A DNA stretch of 32,961 nt, taken from Conidiobolus incongruus B7586 (Eukaryota > Entomophthoromycota > Entomophthoromycetes > Entomophthorales > Conidiobolaceae). The position numbers were made by a program, and so were the translations under genes. The notes below the pieces were generated by a model that was given only the letters and a program-made list of their open reading frames with translations, did not search any database and was not told the DNA's origin. This document shows, piece after piece, positions 24,190-32,961 of the stretch (its first letter is position 1; each line of letters begins with the position of its first letter). The stretch spans positions 1-32,961 of the forward strand of contig JNEM01015757.1 of the NCBI GenBank assembly GCA_000697335.1, given 5' to 3'.

Positions 24190-24640
24190 TATGTTAGTGA
24201 TGGGGAATAATCTTGCCCATCACTCAAGAAACTCCAATTACCACAAAGGTTCGTGAAGTCGCATTGGTGGCATCAGATTTCATGAACTGGTTGATTCTAT
24301 CACTTTCCGCCCGAAGTCATTTATATCCACAAAAATCAACAATGAAAACTAATATAAGATTGACACAATAAACTAATAACGCATCTTATCATCTTCATTT
24401 CAAAAGTATACAGCCTCTAAGCTTTTCTCATAATCCTCACAAAAGTAGTATTGAGTTGTGACGAGCGTGAGATATTTACTTTATTCAAAGAACACGATTA
24501 GTAGCAAGTCATTTTCACCTAACTTGGTGAACCCCAATAATTTCTCTTAATTCCGTGGTAATTTATCGGTTACCACTGGCGATTCCCCGTTTAAGCTCGT
24601 AAAACCCATTGTTCTCAGCGATTACGCAACGACATTAGAA
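24190..24640. other. GC-richer island, possible degraded insertion or gene fragment
   Basis: About 450 bases of much higher GC than the surroundings. It has two better preserved parts (24196-24340 and 24390-24640) around a short AT-rich stretch. On the minus strand a broken frame includes VIAENNGFYELKRGIASGN (24580-24630), which looks like genuine former coding sequence. I do not recognise its family with confidence. Its stops show that it is not functional. It begins with the perfect hairpin at 24196-24224. Confidence 0.4.
24196..24224. repeat. Perfect 9-bp hairpin
   Basis: AGTGATGGG and CCCATCACT are exact inverse complements separated by 11 bases. A GC-containing stem of this length is unusual in this AT-rich context. 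It sits exactly at the left edge of the GC-richer island. Confidence 0.7.
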
Positions 24641-25001
24641 TAATTTTAATCTAAAACTCCAAATTTAATTATTCAGCATATTTTTATTTTAAATTTTGAA
24701 TGGCAAATATTTAAAAATGTGTATAATTTTAACAAATTACTTAAATCATATAGACATTAATATTTTCGTAATTTTCTGATAAAAAAACTCAGAAGAATAT
24801 AAATATATTAATTTTATTGAAGTCCTAAACTTGGAATATATATGTGTCTAATTAACTTGTTTGAGAGTTTTAAATATCAAAAATAATGAAATTTTAAAAA
24901 AAATTCAAAGATAACGTTTATCATTTTAATATTGGAAAAATATTTAATTTATATTTTTTTTGTAATTTTAGTATTTATTATTATTTTTGGCACTTGGGTT
25001 T
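24641..25001. other. Spacer downstream of 7TM-c
   Basis: AT-rich, nothing recognised. It should contain the 3' end and polyadenylation region of 7TM-c. Confidence 0.5.
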
Positions 25002-25811
25002 TTATGAATTATGGATATTTTGAGCAACAAGAATACATTGACGAATTCTATTTAAACAAAAGTATTCAGTCTGTAATTTTAATGCAACTAAAAATCCAAA
25101 AAGACTGATAGAATAATACTCATCAATATAACCATATACAATAGACATTATTAAATCTAAGAGGAAGAAAATGGCTATTACACTTACTAGTTTGATTAAT
25201 AATTTAAGTACCTCAGGAGACCGCGATTTATATGCCTCTTTTACTATTTTATAAATAGTGATAGCATTATAAAGTAGTTCCAATATAGACATACCAGTTG
25301 TCATACTAAAATCGAATTTAGAACTAATCTCAAGGATTTCATTAGTAGGACCGAATATTGTCATAGAATAATAATAATTATCTGCTAACATAAATCCATT
25401 CATAATAATTACAACAATTATAGATATCTTTGGAAATAAACTTCCAAACCAAATGGATGATTGTATCATAAACATTATTAGATAGCAGTTATAATTTAAT
25501 TGCCAAACTATACAAACTATGATATACAAAAAATGTATATTATCTAAATCAAGGTTGAGCGCAATGGAGGTGATGGATATCGTGTATATCGTGGTGCTTA
25601 TTAAACCAACATAGTGAAGGAAAAAGCATATTTTATTATCTATTTTCAAACCCAAAATTATGTGCCATACTGTGGTATTTATTAAACAAGTAATCGTTCC
25701 TGCAATGCAGCATATTAACCATAAGGCAAAAAAGCTAAACTTTGAATATGATATAATTTCTGGCTGATTTAAATATAAGCTATAATCGAAATTCTCTATT
25801 ATGTCCGACAT
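25002..25811 (-). CDS. Seven-TM membrane protein, intact (7TM-c)
   Basis: A 269-residue single-exon protein. The start chosen is the ATG at 25811 (MSDIIENFDYSLYLNQ), because it aligns with the 7TM-a start and the frame upstream has no ATG. Hydropathy suggests seven membrane segments near residues 26-47, 60-85, 93-117, 129-150, 170-190, 207-230 and 232-255, with a short N terminus and a short C-terminal tail. This is the layout of a 7-TM receptor or a similar integral membrane protein. Conserved blocks shared with 7TM-a and 7TM-b include LICC, TITC-INTTVWH, WQLNYNCYLIMFM, KEAYKSR, LIKLVSV and YFCL-RIRQCIL. I do not recognise a named family and no classical GPCR motif stands out. It stops at TAA. 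Role unknown; surface sensing is only a guess. Confidence 0.85.
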   Translation of the reverse strand: MSDIIENFDYSLYLNQPEIISYSKFSFFALWLICCIAGTITCLINTTVWHIILGLKIDNKICFFLHYVGLISTTIYTISITSIALNLDLDNIHFLYIIVCIVWQLNYNCYLIMFMIQSSIWFGSLFPKISIIVVIIMNGFMLADNYYYSMTIFGPTNEILEISSKFDFSMTTGMSILELLYNAITIYKIVKEAYKSRSPEVLKLLIKLVSVIAIFFLLDLIMSIVYGYIDEYYSISLFGFLVALKLQTEYFCLNRIRQCILVAQNIHNS

Positions 25812-27537
25812 TAACCCTAAAACCAATATATCAAAAACTAACTTGTTAACTATTCTACTTTAATGGTCTTAAATAATACCAATTTTGAAATTAAAAAGGG
25901 TAATATTCTGATGTTAATCTTTGATGCTGAGGATCATTCCCAAATTCCTCAAATGGCTAAAAAATATCTTTGATTTCAACTAGATTTGTTTCAATTTAAT
26001 ATATAATTCGATATTAATTTCGCTTCCAAAATTGTTTAACTATAATTAAATATAAATTTGAATTATAAATCTTGGATTAACAGCCATAGTTTTACTAGTT
26101 ATATATGATACAATTTTATTCAAATTTGGTTTGAAAAATCCTAATTTTTTTGAATATACAGTTTAATTTTACTCTTTCTAAATTTTCTTAGTAAAATATT
26201 TAATTTAACTTTTTGACCTAAAATAATGAGTTATAGATTGACTATTAAAACAGAATATGAGGATAGTTCAATTGTTATTTCAATATATTAGTAATTAATT
26301 ATAGTACTTATTTTTCAATATTTTCTTTAATATTAACTAAAATAAATGATTAAATTTTAAATTGAATTTTTGATGCAAATGTGGCTTCATTTAAATTAGT
26401 GAAATTTTTAATTTAATTTGAATTAAAATTTTTATTTTATGAACAAATCAATAAATATATTTATATCATATTTAGTCTAAGATATATATATTGATTTTTA
26501 TTATATCAAGACCCAATTATCCTTAATATTTTATATAATTAACATTTAAAAACATAAAATTATCAATAAATTATAATTAATATCTGAAATTAGTATTAAA
26601 ATTTATTTTATATAATTTGAAATACACTGTTTTTAATATTTTCTTATATAATACATTTCAAGAAAAAAAGCTAAGTGATAAATTTGTAGACATTTAGCAT
26701 TAGTATGATATATGAGCGTGTTAATACCATTCTTACAATGACAATTACTAAATATAAGTTGTATCTGTAGTTATTAAATATGTTATCCAAATATAATGCA
26801 TTATAATATAATATTATCGAATATACTCAATCTTTTAATTATATTTGAATTATAATGAAAAATTTTCTGGCAGGTTTAAAATAATTTATTAGATATTATT
26901 GAGTATTCATTTTCATTAAATTATGAAATAAATAGAATAAAATACTTTAAGCAATAAATTTTGAAATTAATAGTTAAAAGGTAACATATTAAATTTTTGA
27001 TTGTTATATTATTATTGTCTATTAATTCAAAGATACTATTCAACTAAAGATTTTAATTTTATATTGTATAATTTAAATAAAGATCAATTGAACATTTTAT
27101 ATAAGAATAATTCAGCTCCAATGCTTATCGATATTTTAATACATGAATATAACATATAAATTTATATCAAAGTAGAAATAACTTTCATATATAGTTTTAT
27201 TTTTTAAACAATATACTTTATTTAGATTTTAGTGCAAAATTATATTTGCGTCACTTAATATAATAAATAAATTAGGAATTCAACTAATTATAAATCATCC
27301 AATATTTTTATTAATTAGATACTATAATCAAACCAATTTATTGAAAATAATTCAAATTTATGATTAAAATATTTAAACTAAGGTTATTTATCATGAAATA
27401 TAATAGAAAATATTGTCAATTAGCTCATATTTTAAATATCATAAAAATTGTTACAACTTTATTCATATTAATAGATTTAATTTAATTGATTATTGTTAAA
27501 TTATTTGACTACAATCAATATACGTTGTATAGAAAAA
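25812..27537. other. Gene-free AT-rich spacer
   Basis: About 1.7 kb upstream of 7TM-c and before the DOMON-b561 relic. No gene, RNA or repeat is recognised, and no clear TATA element at the spacing used by the PDE genes. Confidence 0.5.
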
Positions 27538-27648
27538 TACTAACAAAGTGAGGAAAATTGAAGAACAAGATGAAGGAGATATAATATAAGAATTATCTGT
27601 GTAAATTATGAATGATAAAGATGATGATATGGTCTCACTTTGTTAATA
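27538..27648. repeat. Short inverted-repeat unit
   Basis: TAACAAAGTGAG at 27541-27552 is the exact inverse complement of CTCACTTTGTTA at 27634-27645. With one mismatch the match extends to 15 bp per arm (27538-27552 and 27634-27648). The 81 bases between are purine-rich. It could be a tiny miniature inverted-repeat element inserted just upstream of the DOMON-b561 relic. No certain target-site duplication is visible. The plus-strand reading includes an acidic stretch (KIEEQDEGDII, later NDKDDD), so it could instead be the remnant of a coding exon. Confidence 0.4.
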
Positions 27649-27716
27649 ATGTAAGTAATCCCGAAAAAACAATCAGATGAAGGTATATTTAAATCGATAT
27701 ATTGGTTGAAACTCTG

Positions 27717-28810
27717 ATGATATTAATATTTTCTCATTTTTAATTCAACTTGTTGATGCTATACAGTTATTTCCTTGATGCAATTACCTTGCAAATCTCA
27801 ATACATGGGTTAAATCCAGAACAAAATCAATCTTCTAACAATGCAGTGAGCAAAATCTGTCCAAGACCTCAAACATGTTACACTATCCAAGATTAGGCAG
27901 AGAGCGAGAGTTTGGATTCAGATTCGATCATAAAGAAGTTGGTTGGGTTACCATTGGAACAGGTTATCAAATGAAAAATCCTGCAATGATATTTGATTGA
28001 AGAAATCCTGATAATTATATCATCATTTTTGATTGCACTTCTGTTGATTATACTCTACCAACTCCTTTCCAGAATATAAGTACACTTGAACCACTATCCA
28101 CTGAACTCACTGATACATTGACTAAAATCACACTTAGACGTCCGAAAACGACTGGCGTAGGATCATTAGCCAACTTTGACGATAACCAAAACAATTTGTT
28201 TTGAGCATTTTCCAATTCAAAACCACAAGAAATTGACCAAAATTCTAGTATAAGCTTCCATCTAAATAACTTTGACAGATTGTGGATTGATTTGTCGAAA
28301 GGTTTCTTCCAATCGATGATCAGCGATATTTCATTACATCATTCTTGACACAGGCCATCTTGATGTTGAGTTGGAAAATAATTCCTTTTGTCGGTATTAT
28401 GGTCGCTGAACTCTGCCATCAAGCGCGGAATATGGTGATTTCAGATTTCATGTTGTACTCATGGGATTTGTCGTATTAACCCTTGTCCTTGTAGCTTGAA
28501 TTCAAATGTATATGGAGAAAGATGGAAGGTATTTCTCCAATACTGACTATCAATTAAGACATTAAGTAATTTCAATCACACTTATTCAAGTCAAATTTGC
28601 AAGGTAATTGATCGACTATAAGATCCCACTTGTAATAAAATTACTTAGTACTATAATCTGCATTGGAGATTTGGTCGACTTCTGTTGATATTGTTCCAAG
28701 TAGCTATTATCATGTGACTATTGTTATTGAATGATACAATTAATATATTAGTTATATGGATTACTTTTGGTATTATTTTAACAACCGATGTTGTTACTTT
28801 AAGTTATTAA
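27717..28810 (+). pseudogene. DOMON-cytochrome b561 membrane protein, decayed
   Basis: About 364 codons long, the usual length for this two-domain family. From ATG 27717 the first frame gives a hydrophobic leader and then CPRPQTCYTI. After a frame change near 27880 the second frame (27881-28340) gives the DOMON core: REFGFRFDHKEVGWVTIGTG, YQMKNPAMIFD, NPDNYIIIFD, DYTLPTPF and AFSNSKP. After more frame changes come b561 pieces: HAILMLSWKIIPFVGIMVAE (first helix with heme His), FHVVLMGFVVLTLVLVA, and WRFGRLLLILFQVAIIM followed by NDTINILVIW and a terminal TAA. Known relatives are membrane electron-transfer proteins, heme b in DOMON and two hemes in b561, often linked to ferric or quinone reduction. 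TGA replaces Trp after IFD (27998) and before AFSN (28202), as expected from G-to-A decay. Clearly nonfunctional. Confidence 0.85.
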
Positions 28811-30974
28811 AAATACACTACTCAAATTTAGAAATATTTGTATTCCCAAATTTACCAAATTTTTATATTACAAGTATAATTATTTACCATTTAGTATCAT
28901 TGGAAAAAATCAGTCTCTTCATTAATATTAGTTAATTTTAATATGTTATAAAGTCAAAATTTAATATATTGGTGAAAATGCGATTACATATCTATTGATT
29001 AATTTATATTCTCAATGGTTGGAAATATTTTTTTAATATACAATAATTTAAAAATATTGATCTTATTTTGGATCAATTTTCTAGCTTCTTTATATTTTTA
29101 TTGATTCTATATATTGTCAAATAGAAATCAATTATAACAAAATGTATATCTATAATCATTATATACCCAAATTTCAAAATCAAACTTTTCATATCAAAAA
29201 TAATTTAAATTTTATATTATTCAACATTCCATCAATTTCGACAAATAAATTTCTATCCCAATATTAGTGATTTTTTATTTTTGATAATTTATATGTTATA
29301 GAATATTTATTTTATTCTGTTTTTACTGATCTGTAGTTTATATCTTTCTCAACTCTTTTAAATTAGTGTAATATTTTTTGATGCAAATATATGTTCATCA
29401 ATTACAGTAAAATTATTTTAATGATATTTGAGAAATTTATAAAATTGAATAATTATATTGTAATAAAAATATCGAATAAATCAATAGTATTAAAATAACT
29501 CTAAAAACTATTTTATTAAAAAAAATATTTTTAATGTATTAAATTTTTTAATATTTTATCAATTTATGAAATGTGATATATATTTTTATTATTATCATCT
29601 ATTCAATTAATGCAATTAGGTCAAAGGTTGTATTATCCATTTATTTACTAAATTTATATCTGTTAATATTTTTGTTATAATATAAATAAGAAATATATAG
29701 CATAAAAATTTTGAATTCTTTGTTGAAATATCGTAAACTATATTTTAGCAAACTGAGAATTTAATATAATCATTATTCATATATTAATTATTTACAAAAT
29801 TATTAAGTCTGAAAGAATTAGCTTATTTTTTGGAAAATAGGTATTTAGTATTTTCTATTATCTTAATTGTATTAATATAACTAGGGAAATATATATATTC
29901 TTAGTTGAAAATGACTATTAGCTGATATAATAATATCATTGATAATTCATATATTATAAATATAACTATAGAATATCATAAATTTCTATTTCTGTTAAAA
30001 TTTATTTATATATTTTACAAAAACATTAATGAAAATAAATTTAAATTCAGTATATATCTTGAACATAATGGGTAAAATAATTATCATAAATTATTTATTT
30101 ATTTTTTAATTTTGGTGAAATATATTAAAACAATAGTAAATATATCAAAGTTCAAAATTTGTCCTATCAAATATTTAATAGATTGCTAAACGAAATTTTC
30201 CAAAATTATTTTGAAAAAGAGGTACATTATGTAATTTCACAAAAACTATATACATATCTCTACATGAAATGTAAATAGTTTATTTTCATAATTTAGATAT
30301 TGATTTATTTCAATGTAAATATTTAAATTATTGTATTTGATGAAATAATTTCACTATCAAATTAAATTATAAAATTAAATTTATTTGGTTCCATTTATTG
30401 CATTTTGAATATCACTTCATTTTATAACAAATAGACATATTTTTAAAGGAATGAATGAGTTTGCTCCAAAAATTTAATGAAATACTTCAATTAGTAAATA
30501 TCAAAGTATTTTTCAATGATATGTTTATAGATTCAATTTGTATAAAAAATATAAATTAAGAATTTTTTCAATCAAAATACATGAGGTGTTTGAAGTAAAT
30601 ATTTGATTGTTGATTTACAGTATTTTAGAAAATATACTAACAAAAGTAAATAATGAGTTGAAAGAATGTGAAAATTAACTCATAAAATATTAATGTAACT
30701 CGATAAAATATTTTAATTTGAATAATATGAAAATTTATTATATAATTATTAAAATTAAATATTATATGGATGATAAATCAAAAGTTAGAAGGTTGAAATA
30801 TAATATACCAGATAAATGTTTATTAATACATACTTATAAAGTAGACGGTAATATGATAAAATAGAAATATGTAGGGTCATTATTCATTAATAATACATGT
30901 AATTAGTAGAACTTATATAGAAAAGGCCACTATGTGGAATGGTTAAGGATGAGATAGCTGTAGAAGAAGTAAGT
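28811..30974. other. Gene-free AT-rich spacer
   Basis: About 2.2 kb between the DOMON-b561 relic and the last exon of the nine-exon gene. No open frame, repeat or RNA is recognised. A tRNA-like word near 30925-30950 lacks a partner B box and is not called. Confidence 0.5.
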
Positions 30975-32509
30975 TTAAAAATCATCACTAAAGTTGGCAT
31001 TCTTAGGGAAGACGGATAAGTATTTGTGAGTATTATTGTGATCCAACTTGGTACAATAAACACGAGTGAGTTCTTCAGGGTATTGTTTCAATCCCTTAGC
31101 ACACTCAATAGAAAATATTCCTGTGACCAACCATTCAATATACTTGCCATCAATAGAATAAATTTCATGTTTAAAACGAATACGATAACCTAAAAATGAA
31201 TATTAGTATATAAGCAATGGTGGCATTATTTATTCCTTTACCACTTCTATTCAACGTAATAAATTGAGAAGCTTCTCTAGTTTTAATAGGAGTAAAGTGA
31301 CAAATTTCATCGTATTCATCAGGGTAGGGATCTTCAATACTTTGAAGGAGTTTCAAGAGACCAGGTCGATTGGTATGAACACCATCTAAATATCACCAAA
31401 CTAGTTAATGTTTGCATATAAACAAATGATATATAATACTAACTTAAGTCAAGTTGAGTTTTGATATTTTGCCTCTTTTGAGAATGAGCTTTAGCAATTC
31501 TTCTCCTTTTAGGGATCACGTTTTTATCTACAAATCAAAATTAGTTAATAAGTGTGATACAATAAATCAACTTATCATATCAAATTGATCCACATTAAAG
31601 TATAAAAGTCATTTTGTATTAAATACACTTTAAACAATAAGAAAAAAATAAAAATAAAAATAAAAATAAAACTATGATAAAAATATCTATCAAAAATGCT
31701 TACCCTTAGTAAAAAGATCACCAATAGTATCAAAGTAGAATTCACCGACTTCATATTCCATGACTCGTTTGTAGTCATTCTCACCAATCTAGTACTAAGT
31801 TAATATATTATATGATAAACTAACAGCTGGAAAGTACCTTGAATTTTTTGACTTTAAATTTCAAGTAATCGATTCGTTGTTCAATTTTACGTTCACGCTT
31901 CAAGTGGTTAGTCATTGGTTTACCAACTCCTTCAAAATCCTCCAGAATATTTATAAGAGAATGAGAAGGTTAGTTTATTGGTTAATATAAATAGGTAAGT
32001 AGAATACTATACTAAGTTTATCTTACATCAACTTCGAAGGAGGAAGTGATGGAAGTATTTCCGGTATCAAGAGAAGGTACCTAAATTAATAACCTAAATC
32101 AACAACTTGATAAAGAATAATAGAAGTTGTATAGCTCACCTGAGCATAATCAGAGCCATCGCCAAGAGTTCGTTTAGCTTGAGTCTAAATTAAACTTGGT
32201 TAGTATTTAAATGCAAGTAGAATTGGTTTTGTGATACTTACCTTCAAATTTTGACCAGTTTTATTAACTGGAGTGTATACATTACGCTTAATAGCCTTAA
32301 AGTCTTATATTTAGCAAAGCAAATAGAAATATGAAGGGAAAATAACCTACATCTTCAACTAATATGTCTCTCAATTCGGGAAGAGTAGGAACATCTTTAT
32401 TTAAAATTCCAAAGAATTCAGAAAAAGAGGAGGTTTGTTTGGTATCAAGTCGACTGTTGATAAACTTGATAACTTTAGCTTCGATATCTTTGTATTTTAA
32501 AGAATTCAT
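30975..32509 (-). CDS. Nine-exon gene, about 317-residue basic protein of unknown function
   Basis: Exons in transcript order: 32509-32347, 32303-32242, 32184-32140, 32080-32027, 31939-31838, 31788-31704, 31527-31444, 31385-31242, 31189-30975. Every intron is GT..AG; sizes are 43-87 nt except intron 6 (176 nt). CTAAC-type branch sites are seen in introns 2 and 4, and the joined frame stays open to TAA. The N terminus (MNSLKYKDIEAKVIKFINSR) looks helical. Residues 109-142 are charged (NHLKRERKIEQRIDYLKFKV), possibly coiled. About 170-195 is strongly basic (PKRRRIAKAHSQKRQ), a likely nuclear localisation signal. The C-terminal 120 residues look globular (SIEDPYPDEYDE, YSIDGKYIEWLVTGIFS). I do not recognise the family. 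A nuclear, perhaps chromatin- or nucleic-acid-associated role is inferred only from the basic segment. Gene structure is much more certain than function. Confidence 0.85.
31640..31672 (-). repeat. TTTTTA tandem repeat in intron 6
   Basis: Within the long intron 6 the minus strand reads several units of ATTTTT in tandem. Expansion of this simple repeat may help explain why intron 6 is two to four times longer than the others. It lies after the donor, not at the acceptor. Confidence 0.7.
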
Positions 32510-32623
32510 ATTGGTAACAAGTGCAGAAAATATACAAAAAAGTTACAGTAAGAGTTGCAAAAGTGAGTAATCTTCAAGGAAGATATGGTTTCAAGGTTTA
32601 CTTAAACAACTATATATTTGTAA

Positions 32624-32890
32624 ATTGTTTTATTACGTCACTTAATTACAAATCACTGTATAATCTTCTTTAAACCTTCTATCATTCTCCCTCTTCTCTC
32701 CTCGAGTGCAACTACTAAATACATTGAACTCAGCCATCAATTATTATATAATGATAATATTGATAAAATTGATATCATTAATGCTAAAAATGGTAGAGTT
32801 ATCTATTATAATGCATGCAACACATCAAACATTCTACTTGTATCACGAACATTTCTATTAGTATTAATATACTTTGTTATTATTATCTAA
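32624..32890 (+). other. Open frame without ATG, possible exon or decayed gene
   Basis: 88 codons are open between two TAA stops, divergent from the nine-exon gene. The frame contains blocks such as SSATTKYIELSHQLLYND and NAKNGRVIYYNACNTSN and ends in a hydrophobic run (FLLVLIYFVIII) that could be a membrane segment. It has no Met codon at all, so it is not a complete single-exon gene. It could be an exon of a gene that continues elsewhere, a decayed gene, or chance. The pyrimidine-rich block at 32676-32703 would fit an untranslated leader just as well. Confidence 0.2.
32633..32640 (-). promoter_or_regulatory. CRE/ATF-like site upstream of the nine-exon gene
   Basis: TGACGTAA on the minus strand, about 125 bp before the ATG. 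TGACGT words are bound by bZIP factors of the ATF/CREB type in fungi and animals. CG-containing words are rare in this sequence, which makes it stand out, but a single unsupported site remains weak evidence. Confidence 0.3.
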
Positions 32891-32961
32891 TATAAATCAA
32901 TAAATTGGACTAGTAATTTTTCACCAAATCTCCTTGCTATGAACATGTCATCATCACAGTT

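Noticed and set aside
30920-30960. tRNA-like word (TGGTTAAGG) suggesting a tRNA gene
   Set aside because: No matching B box, no cloverleaf and no acceptor stem pairing could be drawn.
31575-31787. 70-codon minus-strand frame spanning an exon and the following intron
   Set aside because: It is exon 6 of the nine-exon gene read on through intron 6. The splice-site model explains the sequence better.
32364-32570. 68-codon plus-strand frame
   Set aside because: Antisense to exon 1 of the nine-exon gene, with no independent support.

Overview
This is an extremely AT-rich, gene-poor eukaryotic window, almost certainly nuclear. One gene at the right end carries eight short introns with fungal-type signals: GTAAGT-like donors, TAG acceptors, and CTAAC or TACTAAC branch sites close to the acceptor. 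There are no operons and no ribosome binding sites. The gene content is a small expanded family of secreted alkaline-phosphatase-superfamily enzymes, a family of seven-membrane-segment proteins, and a DOMON-cytochrome b561 relic. Together with an AT-rich repeat compartment this fits a fungus, perhaps an early-diverging lineage. The taxonomic guess is inference at low confidence.

Layout. Positions 1-3640 are AT-rich repeat and simple sequence. The first 1 kb recurs in direct orientation near 20.76-21.79 kb (copies A and B). Three paralogous secreted phosphodiesterase/phosphatase genes lie on the minus strand: PDE1 3646-4503, PDE2 7383-8240 and PDE3 17545-18399. Each has a TATAAATA-type element 45-47 bp upstream of its ATG. 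Three members of one 7-TM family also occur: 7TM-a at 11937-12746 (+), broken by a single in-frame TGA; 7TM-b at 15833-16604 (+), heavily decayed; and 7TM-c at 25002-25811 (-), intact. A decayed DOMON-cytochrome b561 gene fills 27717-28810 (+). A nine-exon gene of unknown function occupies 30975-32509 (-). Two GC-richer islands of unknown origin sit at about 14480-14960 and 24190-24640. The remainder is long AT-rich spacer in which I see no gene.

How the parts may work together. The PDE proteins have signal peptides and a complete set of metal ligands, so they are predicted to be extracellular hydrolases of phosphate mono- or diesters. The 7-TM proteins look like surface membrane proteins, possibly receptors. 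The interleaving of the two families (an enzyme next to a membrane protein, twice, with decayed copies) looks like a local birth-and-death gene cluster. A functional link between enzyme and membrane protein is only a hypothesis. All intact genes end in TAA and use TGG for Trp. Several TGA codons in the broken genes sit where Trp or a conserved residue is expected, which points to G-to-A decay rather than recoding.
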